Below the pieces are notes generated by a model. The model saw nothing but the letters and a program-made list of their open reading frames with translations. It did no database searches and was not told the DNA's origin. From Candidatus Levilactobacillus faecigallinarum (GTDB taxonomy: Bacteria > Bacillota > Bacilli > Lactobacillales > Lactobacillaceae): a DNA stretch of 64,000 nt. The stretch is taken from contig DXGJ01000009.1 of NCBI GenBank assembly GCA_019113985.1, positions 1 to 64,000 of the forward strand. Reading direction: 5' to 3'. Below, one piece after another: positions 41,939-52,206 of this stretch (its first letter is position 1; every line of letters starts with the position of its first letter). The position numbers and the translations under genes are program-made.

Positions 41939-43651
41939 ATGGGAGAACGATTACGCGGGTTTTTAACCCGGTATTGGTGGCAGGTTGAGGGAGTGACCTT
42001 CCTACTACTGAGTATTTTATGGATTTTACCCTGGGGATTCTCAGGCAAGCTGTACGTGGGGGATGACCTGGCCTTCCACCTGAACCGGATTCAGGGGTTG
42101 ACCGCGGCATTCAAGGCCAGCGGCAACTGGTTTCAGATTCCGGCCGTGGCGACCGGGGCGTTCAGCGCCTGGGGGTATCCCATCAACCTCTTTTACCCGG
42201 CAACGGCCTTGATTCCAGCGGCCTGGCTCCAGGCAGTGGCTCCGGGGATCGGTGGGTATTACGTCTTCTTGGTTTTCCTGAATTTTGCGACCCTCGGGAT
42301 TGCCGCCGTCGTGGCGTACCAACTCTTGCAGAGCCGCGGTCAGGCTTTCCTGGTCGCTGTTATCTACAGCTTCGCCCAGTACCGTTTTCTAGACTTCTTC
42401 GTTCGGGGGGCGCTAGCGGAGGGCATCGTCTTCACTTTTCTGCCTATCGTTTTCTACGGTCTCTATTGTCTGACCGTGGGCGATTATCGCAAATGGTACT
42501 GGCTGGCCATCGGGATGGCGTTGATTGCCCTGACCCACGTGATTTCGTTGGCGTTAAGCGCCGTGGGCGTGGTGGTCATGCTCAGTATGTGGGGACTATC
42601 CCGGACCGAGCCGTGGCGGCGACTGCGAAATCTGGGATTTGCCACGGTGCTGGCGGTGGGACTCTCAGCCGGGTTCCTGGGACCGTTGGCCGAACAACTG
42701 GTGCACGTGGGTAAGCTGGGAGTCGCCCAGTACAGTCTGGCCCAGAGTGCAGCGCAGCTCGGCGACCTTTTCAGTAACTCGCTGGACAACGCGACGGCCT
42801 CCAACCAGATCAACTTCGGCGTGGTTGCGTTGTTACTGACGGTGGCGGCACTCTTTGCCTGGAAACAGTTGACGGCGTTTGACCGGTATTGTCTGGGCCT
42901 GAGTTGGTTCTTCATTTTCTTGGGAACCAACCTCTTTCCTTGGCAGCTGTTCCAGGGACTCCTGGGCAACATCCAATTTCCCTGGCGCTTCCTGGCGTTG
43001 GCGGTCTTCCCACTTGCGTTAGTGGGGGCGCGTTCACTGATTCTGCTAGCCCACGCGCGGACCTTTAACCGTAAGTTCTGGACAGTCGCCGTGGCGAGTC
43101 TAGCCGTGGTGGGCATCGCACTCGGTACCAGCGAGCGCCTGTACCATCAGGTTGGTTTGGGCCAGAACAAAATTGTGACCAATGCCAGTTACCTGCAAAA
43201 TGCGACGACGGATACCACCACGGACTATGTGGCCCAGCGGGGGCAAGTCTCAATGGCGGCAGTCCGGACGCACTCGGTACCGGTGATGAATACCCAGACC
43301 AACGGGCAACAGCTGGCGGACTTACAGCAGCAGACTGAACAATCGCTGGCCAATGGCCTAAGCTTTCACCTAACCAGCGCCGTACCGCAGCGCATTAAGC
43401 TGCCGGAACTGGCCTACGCGGGATATCACGTCTACGTTAACGGGCGGCAACAGACGCCGACGTTGGACGCTAATGGGGTGGTGCACATCAAGGTTGCGGC
43501 GGGCGCTTCACAGGTTCGCTACGTTTATCAACCAACGGTCGTCCAAATCCTGAGTGGCTGGGTGGCCGCGTTGAGTTGGCTGGGTCTGCTGGGAACGCTG
43601 GGTTGGCGCCGTTATCACCGGTCAACGTCAACGGTCACCAAGACCTTGTAA
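41939..43651 (+). CDS. PTPS-related multi-span membrane protein, probable glycosyltransferase
   Basis: The 570-residue protein has about 12 spans (to ~residue 400), an external domain and a last span near 535-555. The first loop contains GDDLAFHLNRIQGL, with an acidic pair as in GT-C enzymes, and the layout matches the PTPS_related (PF10131) family, often found with surface polysaccharide or lipid-sugar genes. It is in an operon with copy 2. A GGGGGAG SD precedes the ATG. Confidence 0.75.
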   Translation: MGERLRGFLTRYWWQVEGVTFLLLSILWILPWGFSGKLYVGDDLAFHLNRIQGLTAAFKASGNWFQIPAVATGAFSAWGYPINLFYPATALIPAAWLQAVAPGIGGYYVFLVFLNFATLGIAAVVAYQLLQSRGQAFLVAVIYSFAQYRFLDFFVRGALAEGIVFTFLPIVFYGLYCLTVGDYRKWYWLAIGMALIALTHVISLALSAVGVVVMLSMWGLSRTEPWRRLRNLGFATVLAVGLSAGFLGPLAEQLVHVGKLGVAQYSLAQSAAQLGDLFSNSLDNATASNQINFGVVALLLTVAALFAWKQLTAFDRYCLGLSWFFIFLGTNLFPWQLFQGLLGNIQFPWRFLALAVFPLALVGARSLILLAHARTFNRKFWTVAVASLAVVGIALGTSERLYHQVGLGQNKIVTNASYLQNATTDTTTDYVAQRGQVSMAAVRTHSVPVMNTQTNGQQLADLQQQTEQSLANGLSFHLTSAVPQRIKLPELAYAGYHVYVNGRQQTPTLDANGVVHIKVAAGASQVRYVYQPTVVQILSGWVAALSWLGLLGTLGWRRYHRSTSTVTKTL

Positions 43652-43660
43652 TGCGTGTCA

Positions 43661-43697
43661 CGAGAGAGTGGGGACGGCCCTGGTCTCTCTTTTTATT
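43661..43697 (+). terminator. Terminator of the glycosyltransferase operon
   Basis: AGAGAG pairs with CTCTCT around a 15-base loop, followed by TTTTTATTT. Confidence 0.65.
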
Positions 43698-43746
43698 TCC
43701 GTAAAAGGCATCGCAAAATTTCCAACACTTTTAACGGTTTGGGAGA

Positions 43747-43802
43747 CGAACCCTAAAAGTTCGATGAGAAACCTTGACCTGACAAGGTTTGGCTGGTACA
43801 TT
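43747..43802 (+). promoter_or_regulatory. guaB promoter with upstream CGAAC/GTTCG repeat
   Basis: TTGACC (43774-43779), 17-bp spacer, TACATT (43797-43802). CGAAC (43747-43751) and GTTCG (43759-43763) form an inverted repeat just upstream; CGAAC is the core of the PurR PurBox, so purine control is possible. Confidence 0.55.
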
Positions 43803-43830
43803 AGAAAACAATATCTCCCAGGATTCCTAA

Positions 43831-45009
<1,179 letters not shown>

Positions 45010-45023
45010 ATAAGTGAATGACA

Positions 45024-45068
45024 TTAAGCGTCATCCCATCGTTTTTGCGGTGTGATGACGCTTTTTAT
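45024..45068 (+). terminator. Terminator of guaB
   Basis: AAGCGTCATC (45026-45035) pairs with GATGACGCTT (45054-45063), followed by TTTT. Confidence 0.88.
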
Positions 45069-45169
45069 AATGGAATGGGAATTGTTATCTTGATTCTACA
45101 GAAGAATCTAGGGCCATGTCTATTGGGGGTCAATAAAGTTATACTGATAAAAAAGGGGTGTGAAGAGAA

Positions 45170-45586
45170 GTGAAGAGCTTACTAATGGCGTATCTTAAGG
45201 GATTCGTGCCGTATGGTTTAGTTTTGGCCGTGACCAATTTTGAGGTGACTGAGGCCAGCCTCGTTTTTAGTATGAGCTGGGCGAATGCCTATTTCTTGAT
45301 CAGCTATTTGGTTTTCTTTCCGCTATTGGTTAATCTTCGGCAGAAGGCCGTCCCGAAACCACAGTCCCGACCGGTTAAATCGATACCACGAGATGGTAAA
45401 AAGACAAACTGGGAACTGGAAGCTCTGAAGATTGGCTATACGAAGGGGATTGATCGGGATTACACCAAACCGGACAACTGGCTTGAACGCTGGGCGATGG
45501 CTTTTTGTCGGTGGTTACTCTGGATACTATTGGGGCCGGTGATTTATGTTGGTCAATGGGTTAAGGCATGGTATTTAGGCCGATAA
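45170..45586 (+). CDS. Small membrane protein, paralogue of the gene at 1513
   Basis: The 138-residue protein shares layout and sequence with the 1513 protein: MKSLLMAYLKGFVPYGLVL, a span with LISYLVFFPLLV, a polar loop and a Trp-rich C-terminal span (LLWILLGPVIYVGQW). GTG start. It stands alone here, whereas the other copy is in a three-gene unit. Function unknown. Confidence 0.78.
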   Translation: MKSLLMAYLKGFVPYGLVLAVTNFEVTEASLVFSMSWANAYFLISYLVFFPLLVNLRQKAVPKPQSRPVKSIPRDGKKTNWELEALKIGYTKGIDRDYTKPDNWLERWAMAFCRWLLWILLGPVIYVGQWVKAWYLGR

Positions 45587-45679
45587 TGGTCCTGTGATAG
45601 CGTTGGTTTATTGTTCTAAGCGACATTAAGCTGGTGATCCATGCAGAATTAGGGCGCTAGTAAGGATTAGAACATAAAT

Positions 45680-45715
45680 AAAAGCCCCGAATCCAGCGAT
45701 TCGGGGCTTACGTTT
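45680..45715. terminator. Bidirectional terminator
   Basis: AAGCCCCGAATC (45682-45693) pairs perfectly with GATTCGGGGCTT (45698-45709), with T-runs on both strands. It serves the convergent genes at 45170 and 45750. Confidence 0.85.
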
Positions 45716-45749
45716 TATATTCGGATTTTACAGATAGGATAGATAAACC

Positions 45750-46316
45750 TTAGTTGTTGTAAGCTTGTTGTAAAGCGACCTTGTCTTGGGAATCAATGGA
45801 AGCGTACCGTTCGGAAGCGTACATGACGCTGGCTTCGGAATCGGAGTGGCTTAAGCCTAAGGCGTGGCCAATTTCATGGGTAGCCACGTTGGCGCGTTGC
45901 TTGGTGGTGTAGTTGTACTTGGTGAGCAACTTCTTGTTTAACGTGGACTTGGCGGAAACGATTTGGTTGTCACCGCTCTTTTGGTAGTAAGAGTAGTTGG
46001 TGTAACCGGCTAAGTCGGAACCCTTAGTCTTCAGGGAGTTGGAAGAAGTCAAAGTGATGTCGGCCTTTTGACCACTCTTGGCAGGGGTCAATTCAACGAC
46101 ACCCACGGCGTTCCAGGACTTAACGGCTTTCTTCCAGATGCCTTGGTAATATGTAGAGGACGTATCGCACTTGTAAGTAATGGTGGTTGATTTCCAGCTA
46201 CCCCAGGTCGGCGTCTTAGCAAGTGAAGCGGCTTTGATGGAACCGGTGAAGCCAGTTAAAGTTAAGGCACAGGTGGCAGCGACAATCACGATTTGTTTGA
46301 TGACTTTCTTAAACAT
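45750..46316 (-). CDS. Secreted matrixin-like zinc metalloprotease
   Basis: The 188-residue precursor has a signal peptide (MFKKVIKQIVIVAATCALTL, cleavage near IKA-AS). The catalytic motif is HEIGHALGLSH (HExxHxxGxxH) with a Met-turn at VMYAS, the hallmark of matrixins (M10A-like). There is no pro-domain or extra domain. It would be exported and act outside the cell; substrates are unknown. The SD is weak (GTGGGAT). Transcribed alone, ending at the bidirectional terminator at 45680. Confidence 0.92.
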   Translation of the reverse strand: MFKKVIKQIVIVAATCALTLTGFTGSIKAASLAKTPTWGSWKSTTITYKCDTSSTYYQGIWKKAVKSWNAVGVVELTPAKSGQKADITLTSSNSLKTKGSDLAGYTNYSYYQKSGDNQIVSAKSTLNKKLLTKYNYTTKQRANVATHEIGHALGLSHSDSEASVMYASERYASIDSQDKVALQQAYNN

Positions 46317-47126
46317 AAGTTATATCCCACTTTCTGTAAAATTCCGAATGTTGTCTTTTTTGTTTTGTTCCTATCCGATTGAACACTGTTAGTATGCCTT
46401 GAAATGCTCCGCTTGTGTTAGCACACTTTTGCGAGTGTGGCTAAAATCGATGGGACAGTTTTTAGTATGTGGGTATAAACGAGTTCGATAACGAAAAAAC
46501 CTGCTAGAAATGGTTACACATAGGCACTTCTGGTTACAGTCTAAAGACAGTTGTACACAATTCAAAGTCCCCTCAAAGGTAAATGGGGGTTACGAATAAC
46601 CCTTAAAATACATTCATGGTTCCGGTTATCTGCTAAGACGAAGCTTGAATTTTTAAGCGATGTGTAACGGACATTTTTAATAATTAATTCTATAAATGTC
46701 TGATAAACGAACAGAAAAATTGACCACAACCGATTGGTACGGGCGGTGGTCATGCGGTGACTGGTGGAGAGCGTCTCCCAAAACGGCAGAGGTGCGGTGA
46801 GTTTTGTGGTTCGACGACAGGATGGTCTAGCCCGTGGCTGAATCACCCCCTCGTGGGATTTAACGCGTGATGCCGCCATTTAACGCCAAAGTGGTCCCGG
46901 TTATAAACGGGTCAGCGGCGGTGGTATAACAGAATTGTTTCAAAAGAGCTCTGGCGTTGGCGACACCCGGCCAACTAGTGTAAAATTAAGAACTGTTAAA
47001 GTGCCTTACGCCCGGTTAAAGGTTCCGGTGCGAACCAACGCGAACCGTGTATCTTTGGTAAACTAGGATTAAACGCCGAGAATGACGACTCGTGCAAATG
47101 ACAGCTGCGAAGGAGAGCTCATCTAT
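46317..47126. other. 810-base intergenic stretch before the two-component system
   Basis: It probably contains the protease promoter on the left and a promoter TTGGCG-18 bp-TAAAAT (46957-46986) for the two-component genes on the right. A 105-codon frame on the minus strand has no SD and poor composition. No gene supported. Confidence 0.5.
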
Positions 47127-47816
47127 ATGAAAATTTTAGTTGTCGATGACGATAAAGAAATTGCACAATTACTTGAAATCTACATTAAAAACGAAGGTTA
47201 CGAACCCCTGACTGCCTATGACGGCAAGGAGGCCCTAACCAAGCTTCACACCACGCCGGACATCGCCCTGATAATTCTGGACGTGATGATGCCCGAGATG
47301 AGTGGTATCGAAGTCATCAAGGAAGTCCGGAAAGACTCCCAGATTCCGATTCTGATTCTCTCGGCCAAAACCGGTGACATGGATAAGATTCAGGGGTTGA
47401 TCACCGGGGCCGACGATTACGTCACCAAGCCCTTCAACCCGCTGGAGGTCATGGCCCGGGTCAAGTCACTACTGCGGCGGAGCCAGGACAAGGTCACCGA
47501 TGACAGTCCCGACGTATTAGACATCGGGACCCTGACCATCAACAAGGATTCCCATGAGGTCAAGACGATTGCCGGCAAGACGGTTTCGTTAACGGCCCTA
47601 GAGTTCGGGATTCTCTACCTCTTGGCCAGTCATCCCAACCGGGTCTTCTCGGCGGATGAGATTTTCGAGCGCGTTTGGCGGCAAGAGAGCATCGTGTCGG
47701 CCAAGACGGTCATGGTTCACGTGAGCCACTTGCGGGACAAAATCGAAGATGCCACCAACGGCGAAAAGGTGATTCAGACGGTCTGGGGCGTGGGGTACAA
47801 GATTGAATCCCACTAA
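47127..47816 (+). CDS. OmpR/PhoB-family response regulator
   Basis: The 229-residue protein has a receiver domain with the acidic pocket D7-D8, phospho-acceptor D52 (IILDVMMPE), and K101 (TKPF), and a C-terminal winged helix (LTALEFGILYLLASHPNRVFS). Like VanR-type regulators it should bind DNA as a dimer when phosphorylated. Start at ATG 47127 behind AAGGAGAG; the frame extends to 47082 without SD. The histidine kinase gene follows 16 bases later, and a D,D-carboxypeptidase after it may be a target, pointing to envelope sensing (inference). Confidence 0.93.
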   Translation: MKILVVDDDKEIAQLLEIYIKNEGYEPLTAYDGKEALTKLHTTPDIALIILDVMMPEMSGIEVIKEVRKDSQIPILILSAKTGDMDKIQGLITGADDYVTKPFNPLEVMARVKSLLRRSQDKVTDDSPDVLDIGTLTINKDSHEVKTIAGKTVSLTALEFGILYLLASHPNRVFSADEIFERVWRQESIVSAKTVMVHVSHLRDKIEDATNGEKVIQTVWGVGYKIESH

Positions 47817-47832
47817 TAATGGGGGAACCAGC

Positions 47833-49005
47833 ATGAAGCTCACCACCCGGGAAAAGAGCGCGCTGTTTATGGAAGGCGTGGTCACCGTGATCCTGCTGCT
47901 CATGCTGAACCTCGCCCTGTTGGTCTTGATCGTTCAAGCCATCGAGAGCAATCCCGGTCTGCGTGATGGGATTTTCATCATCAAACGCTCCGTGATGTTC
48001 GGACCCCACCACTATCAACTGTGGAGTTGGGAGAACCTCTTCATTGGCCTGATGGTCATTGCCGACGCGATGGTGGTCTGGTGGCGCCTAATTCGGCGTT
48101 ACCGGCAGATGCAACTGCACCACATCATCGAAGAACTGCATTACATCGCCAACGGGCACTTCGACCACCGGATTCCCTTTCGGGTCAGTGGGGACGTGCA
48201 ACGGGTGGTTGATTCCGTCAACGCCCTAGTCGATTCGGTCATCAACTCTATGGACGAGGAACGGGCAATCGAGAAATCGAAGGATGAGCTGATCACCAAC
48301 GTCAGTCACGATATTCGGACGCCGTTGACCTCAATCATTGGGTACTTAGGCCTGATTGAAGATAAGCAGTACCACACCACGGACGATCTCTTGAAGTACA
48401 CCCACACGGCCTTTCTGAAGTCCAAACAAATGAAGTCGTTGGTCGACGACCTATTCGAATACACCAAGGTTCGGCAGACGGACACGCCGCTGAGCCTGAC
48501 CAAGATTGATTTGGGGGCCATGCTGGAACAACTGGCCGCTAGTTTTGAACTGGAGGCCCAGAAAAAGGGCATGGATATCGGCGCGACCGGCGACGACGTC
48601 CATCCGTTAATGATGGAGGCCGATCCCGAGAAGCTGGTCCGGGTCTTTAACAACCTGGTGTCCAACGCCCTGAAGTATGGCGACGGGGGCAAGCACATCA
48701 CCTTGGTCGCCAAACGCGTTACGGACGGTGAGCTGGAGGTCCGGGTCGCCAACGACGGGCCCAAGATTCCCAAGGAATCCTTGGCGATGATCTTCGAACG
48801 GTTCTACCGGGTCGAGGAGTCACGCTCCAAGGAGACTGGTGGAACCGGGCTGGGATTGGCGATTGCCCAGAGCATCGTGGCCCTGCACGGCGGGTATATC
48901 TACGTCGAGTCGGACGACCAACTGACTAGCTTCGTGATTCATTTGCCCGTGCAACACGATCATCCTTTAGCCGTACCGCAACGCCTGAAGACGGGGACGG
49001 CTTAG
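47833..49005 (+). CDS. Sensor histidine kinase, VanS-like
   Basis: The 390-residue protein has two membrane spans (about residues 14-36 and 69-86) around a short external loop, a HAMP-like linker, the HisKA box with H159 (NVSHDIRTPLTS), and an ATPase domain with N box (NNLVSNALKYG), G1 (VANDGPKIPKE), F box and G2 (GGTGLGLAIAQ). ATG 47833 follows GGGGGAA. It forms an operon with the response regulator. The short loop suggests sensing in or near the membrane. Confidence 0.93.
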   Translation: MKLTTREKSALFMEGVVTVILLLMLNLALLVLIVQAIESNPGLRDGIFIIKRSVMFGPHHYQLWSWENLFIGLMVIADAMVVWWRLIRRYRQMQLHHIIEELHYIANGHFDHRIPFRVSGDVQRVVDSVNALVDSVINSMDEERAIEKSKDELITNVSHDIRTPLTSIIGYLGLIEDKQYHTTDDLLKYTHTAFLKSKQMKSLVDDLFEYTKVRQTDTPLSLTKIDLGAMLEQLAASFELEAQKKGMDIGATGDDVHPLMMEADPEKLVRVFNNLVSNALKYGDGGKHITLVAKRVTDGELEVRVANDGPKIPKESLAMIFERFYRVEESRSKETGGTGLGLAIAQSIVALHGGYIYVESDDQLTSFVIHLPVQHDHPLAVPQRLKTGTA

Positions 49006-49098
49006 ACCTTAATCACGTTTAAGAAACTTAGGTTACACTTGAAGCATCCAACCGCGGGGCGACCCGTGATTACATAAGACAGGAGATTTTTGATTGCT

Positions 49099-50424
49099 AT
49101 GAAACGTTTACGTAAATTTATCGTCGGTTTGATTGCCGCCGTGACGCTGACCACCAGCGGTTTGTCTGCGGGGCTGACCCCCACGGTGACTGCCCAGGCC
49201 GCGACCACCAGCACCACATCTACGGTCAACCTGAAGGCCAAGGCCGGCATCGCGGTCGACGCCAAGACCGGTCAGATTCTGTACGAGAAGAATGGAAGCC
49301 AGGCGCTTCCCGTGGCCTCGATGACCAAGCTGTTGTCGATTTACCTGGTGTTGCAGGCGGTCCACAACGGCAAGCTGAAGTGGGACCAAAAGATTACCAT
49401 CAGCAAGCCCATCGCTAAGATTGCTAAGAACACCAATCTTTCCAATGTTCCCCTGCGGGCGGGTCACAGTTACACGGTCAAGTCCCTGTACCAGGCCTCG
49501 CTAATCTACTCGGCCAATGGGGCCATCGAAGCCCTGGGAGCTGCTGTGGCGGGGTCACCGCATGCGTTCGTCGACCAGATGAAGGCTCAGGCCGAGAAGC
49601 TGGGGATGACCGACGTGAAAATTTACAACGCCTGTGGGTTGACCAACAAGCAGGTTGGTTCGCTGGGTTACAGCAACGTTAAGGGGTCCGCTGAGAACCA
49701 GTGGTCCGCCGAAGACCAGGCCAAGTTGGCCGTCGCGTTGGTCAACAAGTACCCCGAAGTCTTGAACACCACCAAGGTTGCCAAGATGTGGTTCGAGAAG
49801 GGGACCCAGGATGCCACTAAGATGGAGAACTGGAACTGGATGTTAAAGGGCTTAACCGCTTCCTACAGCAAGTTACACGTTGATGGGTTAAAGACCGGGA
49901 CTTCTGACGCTGCCGGTGCCAACTTCACCGGGACCGCGAACAATAACGGCAACCGGATCATCACGGTCGTGCTGCACGCGGCCCACAAGTCCGAAACGGA
50001 TGCCTCACGGTTCCAACAGACCCAAAAGATGATGTCTTACGTTTACAACAACTTCAAGACGGTCACCTACCACGCTGGTCAATCGGTGACCGGTGCTAAG
50101 TCGGTGACCACGAATGACGCCAAGGAGAAGACCGCCAAGACGGCCCTGGCTAGCGACGTCAAGCTCTGGATTCGGAACGACCAAGTTGCCAGCAACGTCA
50201 CGGCCAAGCCACAACTGAAGGCGAGCCTGACCAAGAAGGATGCGCTGGAGGCGCCCGTTGCCAAGAACCAAACGGTGGGGACGGCCAACCTGTCGCTTAA
50301 GGGCGACCAACTGGGCTTCCTGGGCAACACCAAGACGGTCAAGGTACCGTTGAAGGTCACCCAAGCCGTTGAGAAGGCCAACATCTTCGTCCGCTTATGG
50401 CGGTCGATCGTTGCCCTGTTCTAA
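49099..50424 (+). CDS. dacA: D-alanyl-D-alanine carboxypeptidase (S11, PBP5/DacA-like)
   Basis: The 441-residue precursor has a signal peptide (cleavage near AQA-AT), the three penicillin-binding motifs S74-M-T-K77, S138-A-N140 and K265-T-G, a PBP5 C-domain (about 300-425) and a C-terminal amphipathic anchor. It removes the terminal D-Ala of peptidoglycan side chains. The ATG at 49099 is about 12 bases from AGGAGA, slightly far; a TTG at 49090 is an alternative. It is 93 bases after the histidine kinase gene with no terminator, so may be co-transcribed. Confidence 0.94.
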   Translation: MKRLRKFIVGLIAAVTLTTSGLSAGLTPTVTAQAATTSTTSTVNLKAKAGIAVDAKTGQILYEKNGSQALPVASMTKLLSIYLVLQAVHNGKLKWDQKITISKPIAKIAKNTNLSNVPLRAGHSYTVKSLYQASLIYSANGAIEALGAAVAGSPHAFVDQMKAQAEKLGMTDVKIYNACGLTNKQVGSLGYSNVKGSAENQWSAEDQAKLAVALVNKYPEVLNTTKVAKMWFEKGTQDATKMENWNWMLKGLTASYSKLHVDGLKTGTSDAAGANFTGTANNNGNRIITVVLHAAHKSETDASRFQQTQKMMSYVYNNFKTVTYHAGQSVTGAKSVTTNDAKEKTAKTALASDVKLWIRNDQVASNVTAKPQLKASLTKKDALEAPVAKNQTVGTANLSLKGDQLGFLGNTKTVKVPLKVTQAVEKANIFVRLWRSIVALF

Positions 50425-50440
50425 CTGAAAAGTTAAGCCA

Positions 50441-50498
50441 AATAAAAGCTGCGTTGACCCCCACATCTAAGTGGGTGGGCGACGCAGCTTTTATTTGG
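50441..50498. terminator. Bidirectional terminator between dacA and fetB
   Basis: AAAAGCTGCGT pairs with ACGCAGCTTTT with an inner ACCC..GTGGGT stem; T-runs on both strands. Confidence 0.85.
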
Positions 50499-50500
50499 TC

Positions 50501-51256
50501 TTATTTGAGTTGTAACTGTTGGTTGTAGAACTGGCGGTAGGCCAGGTAACAGGCGATGATCGACCCCAGGCTAGTGGCCGACAGCAGCATGAAGGTCACC
50601 ATAATCTGGTACTTGATGGCCCGGACCGGGTCGACGCCGGCAAAAATCAGGCCGGACATCATCCCGGGGAGGCTGACCAGTCCCACGGTTTTAGCGGAGT
50701 CGATGGTCGGCGCCATCCCAGTCCGGATGGCCTCACGAACGATGGCAATCGAGGCATCTCGAATCCCGGCACCCAGGGCCAGTCGCTCGAGTACGCCCTG
50801 GCGCTGGTCGTGAAACTGTTGGTTCAAGCCTCGGTAGGCCAGCCCGATGGCGACCATCGAATTCGAGGCAATCATCCCGGAGATGGGAATCATCTGCGAG
50901 GGGATGAAGCGGATGGCGCCCGACCAGACCAGGACGCCTAGCGTGATACTGGTACTGGTCAGGATGGCCAGAAAGGAGATACTCAGGGCGTGGGGAATCC
51001 CGGCGCCCCGTTTCTTGGCGTTCCAGGCCGCGTTGAAGATGATGAAGAGAATCATGGCAAACGTTAACGCGACGTTGTTGATGCGGAAGATGTACTTGAG
51101 CAGGTACCCGACCAGAAAAAGCTGGACGATAGCCCGGATGACCCCAACGACGATATCGCGGTCGAGCCCCAGCTTTTGCCAGAGGCTGATGCCCAGGGCA
51201 ATCAGGACCAGGAAGGCGGCCCAGAAGAGTGAGGCGTTATTCACGGCTAAGTTCAT
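50501..51256 (-). CDS. fetB: ABC permease FetB-like (UPF0014)
   Basis: The 251-residue protein has about seven membrane spans and the FetB features RAIVQLFLVGYLLKYIF, FNAAWNAKKRG, SGMIASNSMVAIGLAYRGL and SLPGMMSGLIFAGVDP. In E. coli FetAB exports iron and protects against oxidative stress; other homologues may export different substrates. It overlaps the end of fetA by four bases (ATGA), indicating coupling. Confidence 0.9.
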   Translation of the reverse strand: MNLAVNNASLFWAAFLVLIALGISLWQKLGLDRDIVVGVIRAIVQLFLVGYLLKYIFRINNVALTFAMILFIIFNAAWNAKKRGAGIPHALSISFLAILTSTSITLGVLVWSGAIRFIPSQMIPISGMIASNSMVAIGLAYRGLNQQFHDQRQGVLERLALGAGIRDASIAIVREAIRTGMAPTIDSAKTVGLVSLPGMMSGLIFAGVDPVRAIKYQIMVTFMLLSATSLGSIIACYLAYRQFYNQQLQLK

Positions 51257-51903
51257 GCGCCCACCTCCAATTCTCCGGCGGTCAACCGGACCAGCTGGGA
51301 TGCGGCCTGAATCTCGCCGCTATCGTGGGTGATCATGATGGTGGTCACCTGGCGGTCAACGTTGAGGTGGTGCAGCCAGTGGTGGATGATGGTTTTATTT
51401 TCCTCATCTAAGCTGGCCGTGACCTCGTCGAGGAGGAGCAGCTTGGGTAAAAACAGGACGTTGCGAATCAACGCGACGCGCTGGCGTTCCCCGCCGGATA
51501 ACTTGTCGACCGGCTGGTCTAAGACCGTGGGAGCGAGTCCCACGTTGGCCAAGGCCTCTTTGACGTGGTCCTGGTCGACGGGCAGCTTGCGAATCTGGTA
51601 GGGGAAGGCGAGGTTGTCGGCGACGGTCTCGCCGAAGAGGGTCGGCAGTTGAAAACAGTAGGAGACCTGGCGGCGGTAGGCGATGGGGTCGTAGGTTGAC
51701 TGGGGCTGGCCCTGGAACTGGACCTCGCCACTGGTGGGAGAGATCAAGGACGCCATTAGCTGTAACAGGGTGCTTTTGCCGCCGCCCGAAGGCCCGGTCA
51801 AGGTGAGGTGGGCCTGTTCGGGGATGTCCCAGTTGATGTCGTGGAGGATATCCCGGTCGGCCGTACGGTAACCAACGTTTTTCAGTGTCATCAGAGTTCC
51901 CAT
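51253..51903 (-). CDS. fetA: ABC transporter ATP-binding protein, FetA-like
   Basis: The 216-residue ATPase has Walker A GPSGGGKST, a Q-loop, signature LSGGERQR, and Walker B LLLLDEVTASLD followed by the switch H (ITHDSGEI). It energises FetB. ATG 51903 lies seven bases after GGAGG; MTLKN four codons later is possible. Confidence 0.92.
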   Translation of the reverse strand: MGTLMTLKNVGYRTADRDILHDINWDIPEQAHLTLTGPSGGGKSTLLQLMASLISPTSGEVQFQGQPQSTYDPIAYRRQVSYCFQLPTLFGETVADNLAFPYQIRKLPVDQDHVKEALANVGLAPTVLDQPVDKLSGGERQRVALIRNVLFLPKLLLLDEVTASLDEENKTIIHHWLHHLNVDRQVTTIMITHDSGEIQAASQLVRLTAGELEVGA

Positions 51904-52206
51904 GTGGAGAACCTCCCTTTACATAGTAAGGAAATATAACGATGCTTGCAGTGTAGCACGTTCTGGCGGGGGTGTCCGGGTGGCCGCTCGGGTGTTTGTT
52001 TACTGAAAATAACCCGAAAAATTTCTTTTGTGAATAAACTTTAGGTTGCTAAAGGCCCGACTGAACGGGGTTTCGTGGAATTGAAATATTGTCGATGGCC
52101 TGTTGTATTTTTGACAAGTCAAGTAATTTTGTGCGAAGATGTTCTCTATTATTAGCCGAGTACGTGCTTTTTGAGGATATTTTGAGGATAAAGGGAGCTG
52201 AAACAT
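51904..52206. other. Divergent intergenic stretch between fetAB and the yhgE-like gene
   Basis: It must hold the promoters of both directions. TTGACAAGTCAA (about 52111-52122) is an inverted repeat of TTGAC that coincides with a likely -35 for the right-hand gene and could be a TetR-type operator. No gene seen. Confidence 0.45.

Noticed and set aside
42484-43116. 210-codon frame antisense to the PTPS-related gene
   Set aside because: Shadow frame with no SD and implausible composition.
46562-46879. 105-codon frame on the minus strand in the gap before the two-component system
   Set aside because: No SD, Arg/Ser/Thr-rich in a way typical of noncoding translation, no neighbours in operon.
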